A DNA stretch of 64,000 nucleotides from Neoceratodus forsteri (taxonomy: Eukaryota > Chordata > Ceratodontiformes > Ceratodontidae): contig CM057459.1 of the NCBI GenBank assembly GCA_016271365.2, positions 823,920,501-823,984,500 of the forward strand, given 5' to 3'. Below the pieces are notes generated by a model. That model was not told the DNA's origin, searched no databases, and was given only the letters and a program-made list of their open reading frames with translations. Below are positions 10,568 through 21,856 of this stretch, one piece after another. The first letter of the stretch is position 1, and the number at the start of each line of letters is the position of its first letter. The translations under genes and the position numbers were made by a program.

Positions 10568-12497
10568 TAGCAAAGGAGAATTCCTCAGGCAACTACTCAG
10601 TGAACCCACCTGAGATAGGGAAGTACTGACCTTGGTGCTTACTAACAGGGACAATGTTGCAAATATCAAGGTAGGAAGCCATCTGGGGTCCAGTGATCAT
10701 TGTACAGTGTGGGTCAACATAAGAACGACTGCTAAACCCAACCACACAATGGAAAGAGTCCTGGACTTCAGATGGGTAGTTTTTATAAAAATGGGTGAAT
10801 GCCTCGAGAATGAGCTGGCAGGGGGACATAGCCTGGGAGGGGTGGAGGAACAGTGTGCCAAACTAAATGAGGGCATAGTAAAGGCAACAAATCTCTGTGT
10901 CAAGCAAAGTAAACAAAAACAAAAAGAAGAGGAGACCACTATGGTTCTCAAAAGAGGTAGCAGAAAAGGTAAAGGCTAAAAGAGTCGCATTCAAAAGGTA
11001 TAAGGAGACCCAAAGAAAAGAGAATAGGGAAATGTATTAGGGAAAACTGAGGGAGGCAGGGAAAGCAGTGAGGAGCACAAAGATGCAAACTGAAAAACAA
11101 AATAGCTCAGGCAGTATCAAACGGGGATAAGATTTTTTTTAGGCACATTAGCAAAAAAAGTTAGACAAAGGGAGGGATTGTAAGACTAAGGGGTAACTGA
11201 ACAGAGGAGGATCAAGAAAAGGCAGACATCTTGAACAAATACTTCTGCTCAATGTTCACAGTGGAAGCGGAAGAAGAGTAACAGTGAAAAAGCATCAGGA
11301 GCTCTGATGAGAGGAAAGTACACTTGTTCTTTTTCTGAGGAGAGACTCTGTAAAGCACTCACTAACCTGAAGGTGAACAAAGCCTTGGGGCCAGACGGGG
11401 TGCATCCAAGGGTGTTAAGGAGGCTCAAGGAGGTACTAGCTGCACCTCTGACAGACCTGTTTAACAGATCACTGGAGATCGGAGTGGTCCCAGAAGACTG
11501 GAGAAGGGCAGATGTAGTCCTACTTCACAAAAGTGGTAGCAGGGAAGAGCCAGCACTATGGGCCTATTAGCCAGACATCGGTTGGGGGTAAGTTAATGGA
11601 AACACTACTAATGGAAAGGATTGTGGCATATCTTGAATCCAATGTATCACAGGATCTGAAGTAGCATGGATTCATAGGGGGAGGTCATGTCAAACAAATC
11701 TGATAGATTTCTTTGACTAGGTGACCAAGGAGTTAGATCAAGATGGAGATGGTGGACAAGGCTTACCTGGATTTCAGCAAGACATCTGAAACCATTCCAC
11801 ATAGGAGACTGATAAGCAAGCTGGGTAGCTTAGGGGAGGGCAACAAGGTGGTAACCTGGAAAAGAAATTTAGAGAATAGAAGACAGAGGGTAGTGGTAAA
11901 CGGAGTTCACTGTGAAAAAGGGAGGGTGACCAGTGGGGTACCTCAAGGTTCAGTGCTGGGTCTGATCATCTTTAATGTCTTTATTGGTGACATAGCAGAG
12001 GAGCTGGAAGGGAAGGTCTGCCTCTTTGCAGACTACACCAAGATCTGCAATAGGGTGGACACTCGGGGGGGGTGCAAAGGATGGGCAAAGATCTGAAAAA
12101 AAGAAAGGGTGATCAAGGGTATGGCAGCTGGGTTTTAATTGAAAAAGTGAAAAATAATGCACTTTGACCATTGAAACCTAAAGGCAGTGTACAAAATAGG
12201 TGGAGTGATACTGACAATGACTAGGGATGTAAGTTTGTCATGGCAGTCATACGTGTCATTGATTCCATGACGTTTGATCTTTATTCAGGACTTCCATGAC
12301 TTTCACTAGTGTCATCAGAATGTAGCAATGATGGCAGTGCCACAACATTTACTATTGTTTACTAATTATTTCATGAACAAATAATGAGTCATTAAAACCT
12401 TATCCATGACAAACTTACATCCCTAACAATGACTAATCAGGAGAGAGCCCTGGGGGGTAATTATATATCAGATGACCTAAAGGTGGCTAGGCAGGGT
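10568..12497 (+). pseudogene. CR1 LINE ORF2 pseudogene (end of endonuclease to RT)
   Basis: A plus-strand CR1, 5'-truncated in the endonuclease. It starts with EFLRQLLSEPT and reaches VGSHLGSSDHCTVW (10,670-10,720), which retains the SDH catalytic motif. The basic linker follows, then RT: LKVNKALGPDGVHP (11,368-11,410), VVPEDWRRADVVLLHKSGS (11,490-11,540), the motif A region YLDFSKTSETIPHRR (11,764-11,810), and SGVPQGSVLG (11,930-11,960). Motif C reads FADY instead of FADD (about 12,027), so a catalytic aspartate is lost. Stops and frameshifts break it into at least three frames. After the inserted MITE it resumes with SDDLKVARQ-like sequence and breaks at about 12,497. Confidence 0.85.
12222..12425. 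mobile_element. hAT MITE with perfect 22-bp TIRs and 8-bp TSD
   Basis: The terminal repeats at 12,222-12,243 and 12,404-12,425 are perfect 22-bp inverses beginning TAGGGATGTAAGTTTGTC. The target duplication ACAATGAC flanks it exactly (12,214-12,221 and 12,426-12,433). The 8-bp TSD and TAGGGATG end are diagnostic of hAT. It is 204 bp, non-coding, and inserted in CR1 ORF2. Confidence 0.95.
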
Positions 12498-13105
12498 GTG
12501 GGATAAGGATAACAGGGATAACCAAAGCAATGTACAACACACCAAAGTGTGACTTTAATTACAAAAACAATAAACTAAAAAAAAAGAAAATAACTAAAGC
12601 AATCAGTAATCACTATTTCTTGTAGTATTCACACAGTCTGGATCATGTCAAGCTCTCAGATCCCTTTTCATCTGTGTGTTCCAGGACCATACACCTCTGT
12701 ATGTCCTCTTTTCATCCTAGTTTTGGGTATACTGGGACCATTCAAAAGGCTAATCTGAAGTTCAGCCTTAGGGTTTTCTATAACTCCCACCTGCCATGTG
12801 ATCCACCCGCTATTCTAATATATTACATTTCTAAGCTAATAAGATACGTACAGAAATGAAAAAATAAGTGGTTACATTTTTACAAGGTCAGGATCCTTCC
12901 CTCTTGGTATTAAAATAGTTCTCCTACATTTCATATGTAAAATGACCATGCATATGTAATGGAGCTTAATAAACTATAACCCCTCCCGTGTGATTGAGGC
13001 TGACATCTAGACCTTAGGATAAATTGTCAAACTTGGAGGCCACTTGCTCCTAACGGAGCTATACAGAGATTCACCCTAGGTAAGGCTGTAAAGTATTTTT
13101 TTTTA
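12498..13105. other. Unassigned insertion or spacer between two CR1 pieces
   Basis: The first CR1 stops abruptly at GTGTGGGATAAGG and a second, differently truncated CR1 begins near 13,106. The 600 bp between contain an A-rich segment (12,570-12,590) and no ORF with recognised motifs. It could be an LTR or other non-coding element. I see neither a matched LTR pair nor inverted ends. Confidence 0.35.
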
Positions 13106-14014
13106 ACAAGGGGAGATCTTGCCAAACATGAACAAGTTATTTGATTGGGTAACCAGGGAAGTGGATCAGATTGGAGCAGTGGATGTGCCTACTTGGATTT
13201 AATTAAGTACTTCAACACCATTCCACACAGAAGACTGGCGAGCAAGCTGAGCAGCCTAGGTGTGGGTCCAAAAGTAGCAAAATGGGTTAGAAGTTGTCTA
13301 AGCAACAGGAGTCAGAGGGTGGTGTTAAATGGTGTTCACTCTGAAGAAGGCAAGGTGGCCAGTGGGGTGCCACAGTGGTCAGCAATAGGCCCCATCCTCT
13401 ACAATGTCTTTATTAGCAACATTGCAGGAGGGCTGGAAGGGAAAGTATGCCTGTTCACGGATGACATAAAAATCTGCAACAGAGTAGACACATCTGGGGG
13501 CGGGGGGAGGTTGAAAAAATGAGGACTGATCTGAAAAAGCTGGAAGACTGGTCAAGGGTTTGGCAACTGGGCTTCACTGCAAAAAAAGTGCAAAATCATG
13601 AACTTGCAGCACAGAAATCCTGGGGCAAATTACAAATTTGGCAGGGAGGTATTGGCAACCACAGAACAGGAAAGGGACCTGGAGGTAATAATTTTTTATG
13701 ACTTGAAGGTAGCAAAGCAGTGTGATAAGGTAGTGTGGAAAGCTAGCAGGATGCCCGGTTGCATGGGAGGGGGTATCACTAGCAGAAAGAGGGAGGTAGT
13801 GTTACCCCTGTATAGATCGATGGTGAGGTCCCACCTTGAGTACTGTGTCTAGTTCTGGAGGCCCCAACTCTGAAAAGACATAGATCAGGTGGAGATGGTA
13901 CAAACGAAGGCAACCAAAATGATGCAGGGCCTGCATCAAAAGCCCTATGAGGAAAGACTCAAGGAATTAAACTTGTACTCTCTAGAGGAAAGGAGGGAAA
14001 AGAGGGACATGATA
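13106..14014 (+). pseudogene. CR1 LINE ORF2 pseudogene (RT middle to thumb), host of a hAT
   Basis: It opens within RT: NLFDWVTREVDQ, then the motif A region (DLIKYFNTIPHRR, where the usual DFSKAFDT is altered) and SGVPQWSAIGP. Motif C is CLFTDDIKICNRVD near 13,450-13,490 and keeps the DD pair. The thumb follows (ITSRKREVVLPLYRSMVRS, then HLEYCV) and the C-terminal ATKMMQGLHQKPYEERLKEL to GDMI at about 14,012. There the hAT of 14,015-20,605 is inserted. Only some 12 bp of CR1 (GAAACTTTCAAA) is recognisable beyond the hAT, because another repeat begins there. Frameshifts at about 13,520-13,700 inactivate it. Confidence 0.85.
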
Positions 14015-15513
14015 AAGTGGCGCCAGAGCCGGTGGGGGCAGGAGGAAGCCATGGCCCCCTACTTTTAAAACTGAAAGGGCCATGCCTCCTCACTTGTTTA
14101 TAGCAGGTAATGGAAAAATATTTTAAAATGCCATTCTGGCCAAAATCTGAGGAATCTGGGTGTGGTGCAGCACCAGCGCAGTGCAGCAGATGGCAGCAGA
14201 AAGACCAATAAATCATACCATTACCCCACACAACACACAGACACAACAATTATTCAGTGTACAGCAGGGAGGGACTGGAGCCACTAGCTGAGTCTGACAG
14301 GGCACACACGGGCTGATGACAGCTGAGTTCTCAATGTTGAGATGGAGGACTCACTCACTGGACACTCCACAGACTTTTCCAACTCCAGCAGACTCTGTCT
14401 GACTCCAGGCATACACTCATCTGTGGATTCAGCGCAGAAGTTGTAACTTAACTACCGTATACTTCACTTGACTTGAAAGTATACTTACCCTCCCTCCTCC
14501 CCAATGTTCTCCACCCTATCCCCAGAGATTCCCAACTCTCTGTCTGTTGTCATGTTTGTTGTCATGACACTGACTGACCTGTCTTGAGGTCCCCTTTCCC
14601 CATTCATCCTTCCTTGCTTGTTCTTCTTCTGTTCTGCATTCTCTCTTCTGTTTCTGCAAGCTGCTAGTTGCTTCTTGCTTGTTGAGTCTGTGTCTGTTGA
14701 CTCAGTCCTCTGGTCCTCCAGATGTGTCCACTTCACTATGGTCCTCATTGGACTCAGGGCAGCCTGGCTGGCTCGGCTCAAAAAAAGCCAGCAGGTGTCG
14801 GTGAGGGTCAGACTTCGATGATGAGACACCAGGGTCTGGATCTGGGTGGAATTAAATGTGGACTGCTGGTGGCGTGGACTGGTGGATCGAGTCAAATGAC
14901 CTACCTGCCTGATAGTGGCAAGGTCAAGGCAGGGTCGACCAGCCATGAATGAGAGTGAGCCAGAGCGAGGATGACGAGCTGACTGCCGAGGTCGTCAAGA
15001 TAGTTGGTCACCCGGCCAGATCAGGTGGTAGGGTGTGTGTCTGGGGTCATGATTTAATCCAATTGACAGGTCTGACTGGAGGGACTCAGACTCACTTGAC
15101 TCAGATACATATCAGTTGGAGGAAATTGTGGATGGGGTGGGGAACTTAAAAGAATGAACAAGGAAGAATTAAGAGGTCAGGACTCAGGTGGGTCATGGCG
15201 GTGGACTGGTCTGGTGGGTCCGGACTTGGGGGAGGGAAATCATCACATACATCATTAACAACAACAATGGGCGGGGAGGGAGGTGGTTGGTTTGGTTAAG
15301 GTTTGGGTTTGAGGGGGTGATGACAGTGAGACGGTGTAAGTGTAGTCAACTCAGAGTCAATTAATCCAAAGAAACTCAAACTCCAGTCAGTTCACTACTA
15401 CTGATGAGTCTGTGACTGTCTCCCTTCTCTCTCATCATCATAACTGGCATATAGGGGGCAGGCTGCAGCCAGCTTGTGGGGTCCTTCACAGAGCTGCAGC
15501 TGCTGGGTAAGAT

Positions 15514-15575
15514 CACATGACCATGTCTGTCCAGAATGCCTGCACTCGCACTGATTGGACAGACATGGTCATGTG
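15514..15575. repeat. Perfect 20-bp stem hairpin inside the hAT leader
   Basis: CACATGACCATGTCTGTCCA at 15,514-15,533 is mirrored exactly at 15,556-15,575 around a 22-base loop. Its perfection contrasts with the decay around it. It could be a small foldback insertion or a structured RNA or DNA element of the transposon. Confidence 0.9.
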
Positions 15576-15916
15576 GTCATGTAAGCTGCTTCTCTCATTG
15601 TTGCGCAGTAAGAGTCAGACCAGCAGCAACAGAGAACCAGTAGCATGTCTGTCTGCAGCTTTTTTCCACAACTGTCTGGATATATCTCTTAATCGATTCC
15701 CAACCATCAGTCATTCTTTCTGTGCTGTGCTAAAACAGTAATCGAGTCAGTACTACCAGTCCACAAGAGACTCCAGACTTAAGCCTGATTTTCTTACCTT
15801 AAAATCACCAGCCTCAGGAATTGGATCTCTGAATGACTAGAGAGCTCGAAGAGGCCTAGTTTTGTGGGGCCGCTAGGCAGCTGCCAGTGACTGTGTGACC
15901 CGTCTTTCTATCTTTT

Positions 15917-16350
15917 TTGCAGTTGAAAGCCAAAAGGAGAAAAAACATTTTTTTTAGTACTTGCCTTGCCTACTAGTTTAATTCTTTGATGAGATTGAGA
16001 ATTCTTCACTACAAGACTGCATGAAGTGAAGTGAAGGCAAAGGGAAGGAAAAAAGATCAGATTTCTTTCTTTTTTCTTTGCACTTGATTGAAAAAGTAAA
16101 AGCAAAAAGGAAATACATTTTTAAGTACTTACTTGCCTTGCCTAATTCATTGAGTTTGTTTTTTCACTACACTGCATGAAGTGAAGTGAAGGAAAAATAT
16201 AAGATTTCTTTCTTTTTTGTACTGAATTGAAAAAGCAAAAAGGAAAATAAGTTTTTTTTTAATTGCCTGCCTTCTTTGCTTAATTCTTTGAGTTGGTTCA
16301 CTACTCTGCATGAAATGAAGTGAAGAAAAATGAGGAGTAGTAGTAGTAAA
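15917..16350. repeat. Three-copy tandem repeat, ~135-160 bp unit
   Basis: Each unit carries, in order, AAAAGGA-AAA-ACATTTTT, TTGCCTTGC or TTGCCTGCC, TTAATTC-TTGA, CACTAC, TGCATGAA(G)TGAAGTGAAG and GATTTCTTTCTTTTTT. Units begin near 15,917, 16,080 and 16,216, diverged by small indels. It lies in the leader of the hAT. Confidence 0.75.
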
Positions 16351-17947
16351 AAAAAGAAATAACCCTTAATCCTTCCTTTCTTCTGTACCTGGCTGGCCTG
16401 TCCCAGTGTCCCTGCTGCTGGCAACAAGTTCCCCCACTGACCCAAGTTAACCATCTAAGACAAGTTCAAACTGATCTGACTACTTAACTTCTAGTTACTA
16501 GTCCCCTGGTTGCTGCAGCCTCAAGTCAAGAGTTTTACAGGGGGGCGTCTTGATTCCTGTCATGGGTGGCCCAGAGCCAGTTGTCAAAATAAAAACAGTT
16601 TGATTTGAAGAACTCTTTTTTTTTTTTTTTTTTTTGGACCGAGCCAAGTGACAGTGTAGACTGCACTTAGGTCAGGATTTAAGGGGTGTTGATTGATTGT
16701 CAGGGGGCCAGCCAGGCCCAGTGGGGATAAATAAAAAACATTATTTTGCATTTTTTTTCTGACCAAGTCTGTCCAAAGACTCTGCAGTTACTGTGTCAAG
16801 TGTGTGTTGTAATAAGAACAGTAAATTGTTGAGTTGAGCTGACTTAATTCTTTCTTCTTCTTGGGGCCTGTAGCCTGTGGGTAAATAAAAAAAACACAGG
16901 GGATGCACCAACAGATTAGACTGTGTCTGCAGACTACTGTAGTGCTTAGCCAAGCAGGGACATAAGCAGTTCATTAGACCACGTGAACTTGGCTTGAAAT
17001 TCCAGGGAATTTCAGGGGTAAAAATAAAAAAGGAAACAGCTTTGTGTAAGAAAAGAAAAGTCTTTGCTTTATCTTAACCTTCCAGCAGCCACCCCAGACA
17101 ACTAGTAAGTTCAAGTCTAGCACAAGGCTCAAGAACAACACAGTCACAGTTCCGTTACCAAGCCAGCACATCGCAGCCCATAAAACACAGGGATATTTAC
17201 AGGGCAACAGGGGACTGGGTGTTTGTCAAAGGGGTATAAAAAACGGGAAATTTGGAGATTTCTTTGGACTGAGTCTGTCTGAAGACACTGCAGTTACTGT
17301 AAATTCTGTCTGACTGTTATAATACAAAAGAAACTTGATTCTTCTTCTTCTTGGGGCCTGGGAGGGAGTGAAAAAAAGACTTGGACATTGGACACTGAAC
17401 TCATTAGATTGCTCAGGCAGCCAGGGTTGTCACGGTGACAGACGGGGCACAAAAAAAAAATTTAACTGGGTTTGGAGGCAGCACTGTGGTGCTGAACTGA
17501 ATTAATTCGATTTAAAAAAAGGGGTAACAAAAAAGCAGACTCAGTTTGCAGTTGCACACTGTGCAAGCCTGCCTTGGTGTGAAGGTAGACTGTGGAGATC
17601 CAGTGATAATAAAAAAAATAAAATAAATCTGAATATAGAAAGAACTAAAAAGTACAACCCTTAGCCTTACTTACCCTTGTAGGGAGGGCTCTGAGCATAG
17701 GGACACAGATAGAAAGTAACATAGGCAGAACCCCTGTTCCTTACTGTTTGCCATTGTGGAAAAGAAGGGCTTAAGGGTAGGGAGAGGCACTGTGATGCTG
17801 AACTGAAGCAAATAAAAAAAGTAACATTAAAGCACACTTTGCACACTGACTGTGTGCAAGTGGGTGGTGTGAAGAGGAAATCAGGTGATAAAAAATTGGC
17901 TACAGTTTCATCTGGTGTGGCTGACGTGCATTTAACTGTTAGCAGCA

Positions 17948-20369
17948 ATGAGCGAACAAGAACAAGCAGATGGTGGACCGGCACCACATAAGCGAAAGCT
18001 GATTCAGTCAAAGTTGAATTTTGGTTCATTTACACTGCCATTACCAATCAATGCAACTAGTGCAACTGATCCATCCACAAGTTCCACTTCCACAATAAGG
18101 CCTACATCTCCTGATCCGGCTGCACCGATGGCAGATTTTCAGAATGGGGTGAGCCGGGAGAACAATTGTGTAACACAGGTACCGGCAGAATAGAAACAGA
18201 ATGTAATGGACCATGCTGTACCAACAATGACTCTGGAACAGCAGTTCAATTGAAAGTTCTTAATAAAGATGTTGCTAGAGTATATGGAAGAGGTGAAAAG
18301 GCACGAGAAAGATATTTCAGCCATCATCGGTACAAAGCCAGAGATTGGCTTGTTCTGTGCAAAAGTCGAATGAGAGCTTTTTGTGCAGTTTGTCATTTTG
18401 CAGTATCCAAAGATCTTCTGACTTTCTCAAAATGCGGAGATGATGCATTTGTGAAAGTTGAAATGTATGACTGGAAAATGTCCAGCAAATTTCGGTTTTG
18501 CATGAAAATTCACATTTTCATAGGGAATGTTTGATTAAACACAATGCTCATGTTAAACAAGTATCTGTGGATTCACAACTTGTTCATGAAAAGTGGGCTG
18601 AGCAAGAAAAGAATAAGTGGTGCCTTTTAGAACAGCTACGCTGTTTGCAATTTCTGGTCAGGCAGGGTCTCGCTATTAGAGATCATACTGATGAAGACAG
18701 TAACTTATGGAAGCTTCTTGACCTGATGTCACAGAATAACCCTGAATTACAAACCTTTAATGCAAAGTATACATCACATGATATTCTGAATGAGCTGATC
18801 AAGGAAATGTATAGAGAGTGTCTTAATCATCTTCCTTCACAGATTAAGGAGGCAGAAATATACTCTATTATTGTTGATGAAACAAGAGATATAAGTGGAC
18901 ATGAGCAGCTGTCTTTGTCAATATGATGGGCATCACAGGACTATGTCATGGGGAAGACTTTATAGGAAAGCATGACTGTCCAAAACTGAAGCAGAATACT
19001 TTTTCCTTACTATCACAGATATTTTACAGTGTTGCAGTTTAGATATTGATTGCATGAAAGGACAAACTTACGATGGTGTATCGGTCCTTCAGGGTCAGAT
19101 GACAGATGTAGCTAAATGAATCAAAGATGTTAATCCAAAGGCTGTTTCAGTTCATTGTACGAACCACAGTTTGAATCTTATTTTGCAGGAAGCTGGTATC
19201 AATTGTTCCATGTTTCGAAGTGCTTTGAGCTTACTATAGGAACTTCCTTTAATTATTCAGGCATCACCCAAAAGACTGGCAGTGTTTGAGAATATTTGGG
19301 ACTACTACTCCTCCTCATCATCCACATCAGGTTTACAGCATTCCCTGAAGCCTATCTGTCCCACTTACTGGATGGCAAGAACTCAGGCACTTGAGTCAGT
19401 ACTATTCAATTACAAAGCCATATAATTGCTGCTGATGGTAACACAGAATCAGCAAAGTAAGCACCTAGACTTCAAGCTCTGATGACTCGCTTCAATGTTT
19501 TTTTTTTTGGTCTGAAGGTGTCATTGAAAATTTTCTCAGCGTAAGAAGAAGTGGCCAGGGTACTGCAGTCAAAAGGTATTACATTAGAGGCTTTTACTTC
19601 TACTTCTACTATTGAAATGCTGCAGACTCTTCTAATGAAAATGAGAGACTCAGATGATTTCCACACAATCTTGGAAGATGTACAGCAAACTGTTGATGGT
19701 GGACTAATACAGGCTCCCACCATGCCCCAGAGACGAAGAGCACCATGTCGCTATGATGACAGTGCAGAGCCCCATCAGTGGGCAACTCCTGAAGAGTACT
19801 TTAGAAGCCAGTTTTTTGAGGTGATTGACTTGGCCACGGCTGAACTGAACCGGAGGTTTGACCAGCCCATTTTGTTACTTCTCATGAGTATCGAAAAAGT
19901 GCTCCTCAATGCTATCAATGGTCAGCCTTGTGATCAAATACCTCAACAGATATGTGATGCATACTCTGGTGACATTGCATTTGATAGACTCTTAATACAG
20001 CTAAACATGCTGCCAGACCTCTTGAAAACTCACAATACACCATATCCTACAGCACACATCAAAAAGGTAACAAAAATTGGCACCATCATAGAAATCTTAG
20101 CAGAACAACTGGAGATGCAGCGCCTTTTTTCAGAAATTGACAGACTTTTACGTATCTACCTTACTGTCCTGATGTCTAATGCTACGGCTGAGTGCAACTT
20201 CTCATGCCTTCAATTGCTGAAATCATATCTAAGATTGACCATGACTGAAAAGTGTCTAAACCACCTCCTCCATATTCACAAACATCTCACAGATTCTATG
20301 GATTTACAAACATTTTACGTAACTTTTGTTTTGCCAGTGACACGTCGTGACTTTTTGGGAAATATTTGA
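17948..20369 (+). pseudogene. hAT transposase pseudogene (Zaphod/ZMYM-like, TTF-type zinc finger)
   Basis: The product would be a DNA transposase acting in the nucleus on the element's own ends. The N-terminus begins MSEQEQADGGPAPHKRKLIQ (17,948), a low-complexity lead with an L-Q-SKLNF motif. A TTF-type finger follows (RYFSHHRY, WLVLCKSRMRAFCAVC, 18,310-18,400), then the DUF4371-like region IRDHTDEDSNLWKLLDL (18,677-18,730). The catalytic block YSIIVDETRDISGHEQLSL (18,855-18,925) carries the first Asp. YDG near 19,070 is the candidate second acidic site, and a CxxH motif (VHCTNHSLNL) lies near 19,155. The C-terminal hAT dimerisation region SNATAECNFSCLQLLKSYLR ends near 20,240. It moves between three frames, with several stops between 18,926 and 19,550. 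It is clearly hAT; the Zaphod/Tip100 branch is my inference. Confidence 0.85.
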
Positions 20370-20631
20370 TTGATAATGTTATCTAACTTGTAACTTAACT
20401 TGTACATAATGATTATGCTTCTCTATCAACCAGTTGTGTTTGTCTGTGTCTGAACAGCATTTATTTATTTTTCCTCCAAACTGTTGCTTCGCCCTTGGAC
20501 TAGCTTTGGGGGGGCCTCCGAGCTACCCACGGGGGTCTCCCCTGCTACCCCTACTCCCACCCCAGGCCTTGGCCCCCCACTTTTAGAACAAATCCATCTC
20601 CACTGACATGACAGAAACTTTCAAATACTAC

Positions 20632-21165
20632 CAGAGCCATAGGAAGGCATTTTGGTGCCCTGGGCAAGAGACTAATTTTGCACCCCCCTTCCTAGAAAAG
20701 AGCCGAGGGGTCTGGGGGCTTTACATGCTCTGTGGTGAGTTTTGGCACTTTTCATGAAGAAAAAAATACTTTGTTAAATGTTCCCTACCCCTGATTTCAG
20801 GGAAAATTTAGCTCCCGTGAAATTTGAGATGTGGGAGACTCTGATTGACTGGCATCAGACTGTGCAGCTGCAATTGTTGAGGACAACTGACTGACCAACA
20901 GTGCCATCAACCACCCACCCTATGTGCATTTTTGAAATATACTGTGAAAGATTTATACATAAAGCATTGGGGAGGGCAGGGGGTCACAAGGCCCTCAGAA
21001 GCTCTGAGGGATTTACATGCTCAGTGGTGAGTTTTGGGGGTTTTCTTGAAGAAAAAACATATTTTTAATACAGAAAAGTAAAATCTAAAAAAAATCTTTG
21101 AGCATGAGCAGTCAGAGACTATATTTAAGAAGTGTGTAAACAAAGGAAAAAATAAAATTAGATTC
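20632..21165. mobile_element. Probable non-autonomous hAT-like repeat
   Basis: It starts CAGAGCCATAGGAAGGC with a GGTGCCCTGGGCAAGAG block, the style of Tip100-type non-autonomous ends, directly after the CR1 stub. A ~55-bp motif (TTTACATGCTC(T/A)GTGGTGAGTTTTG) occurs twice, near 20,722 and 21,012. No ORF is present. The right end near 21,165 is approximate and I find no target duplication. Confidence 0.4.
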
Positions 21166-21856
21166 TCTTCTCAAGCCTTGGTCATGCCTATCTCCTCCTT
21201 CCTAGAGACCCAGATCCAGTATTGCAACCCCTCTCCTCCAGCTTGTCCCAACCTCCCTCATTCTCCACATTTGTTATGCCATATTGTTCCTTCCATGTTT
21301 TTTAGCAGTGGTGGGAGGACATTTAAGCTTCTATCAGTTTAGTAGATGCATTTGTTGTCTGCATCTGCACAGCATCTCCCTCTGCTGATTTAAAACTGCC
21401 TAACTTTTTAAATAATTTTTTAAACTTGCTCCCTTGTATTCTGATGCTCTCCTCAGAGGGTTGAGGACCATCCAGCTTGAATAGCTTTCAATCCATCCAA
21501 GAGTAGCTCCAACATCCCAGGCACCCCATCCCTCCTCCCTGTACCATTCCATCAACAACGAGTTGAAGTGAGCAATTGGATGAACCCTCTTCTAGTTCTC
21601 CCTTCTGCTCAAACTGGCAGAAAAAAATCACAAGTCAGTGAGGCAGCTGACAGCTTGGATGTACCCCCCAACATTTCTAAAGCTATCCTTAACCTCCTCT
21701 AGGAGTCTGCAAACTAGGTCATTGGTGCCTAGTATGACTGCTTTTCACTCCATTGACAATTCTTTCTACCCTGTTTACATCCAATCCAACCAAAGCACCA
21801 GAAGGCATCTAACCATCCTTCCCTTGCACCCACCACCCCCTCTCTGTCCTCTTTAT
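21166..21856 (-). pseudogene. CR1 ORF1 esterase-region remnant, distal part
   Basis: The minus strand continues the CR1 ORF1 that starts near 24,000 and was split by the L1 at 21,857-23,116. Near 21,730-21,690 it reads VILGTNDLVCRLLEEVKDSF, matching the GTND block of the SGNH-esterase domain found in CR1 ORF1 proteins. Frameshifts are present. Downstream sequence to about 21,166 is assigned by continuity only. Confidence 0.6.

Larger units (their letters stand above)
14015..17947. other. Long non-coding leader of the Zaphod-like hAT
   Basis: This is 3.9 kb between the left end and the transposase start. It is rich in short GACTC/GAGTC and TGACTGACT-type words, homopolymer A/T runs and repeats of GGGGCCTG. 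Frames up to 153 codons (14,946-14,485, minus) show no motif and low-complexity composition, so I do not call genes here. It could hold promoter sequence, a second lost gene, or old nested insertions. Confidence 0.5.
14015..20605 (+). mobile_element. hAT transposon, Zaphod/Tip100-like, 6.6 kb
   Basis: The ends read AAGTGGCGCC on the left and, inverted, CAGTGGAGAT on the right, the CAGTGG-type ends usual for the Tip100/Zaphod branch of hAT. The 8-bp target duplications are ACATGATA (14,007-14,014) and ACATGACA (20,606-20,613), 7/8 identical. They lie within CR1 sequence whose other copies read ACATGATAGAAACTTTC, so the insertion point is well defined. A transposase pseudogene occupies the 3' half. 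A 3.9-kb non-coding leader with tandem repeats and a long hairpin fills the 5' half. The copy is inactive but structurally complete end to end. Confidence 0.88.

Noticed and set aside
12505..12530. Homing-endonuclease-like site (GGATAACAGGGATAACC)
   Set aside because: Differs from the I-SceI site at several positions and no homing endonuclease or intron context is present.
14485..14946. 153-codon minus-strand ORF as a host gene
   Set aside because: No domain or motif, low-complexity composition, lies inside a hAT leader and overlaps frames on the other strand.
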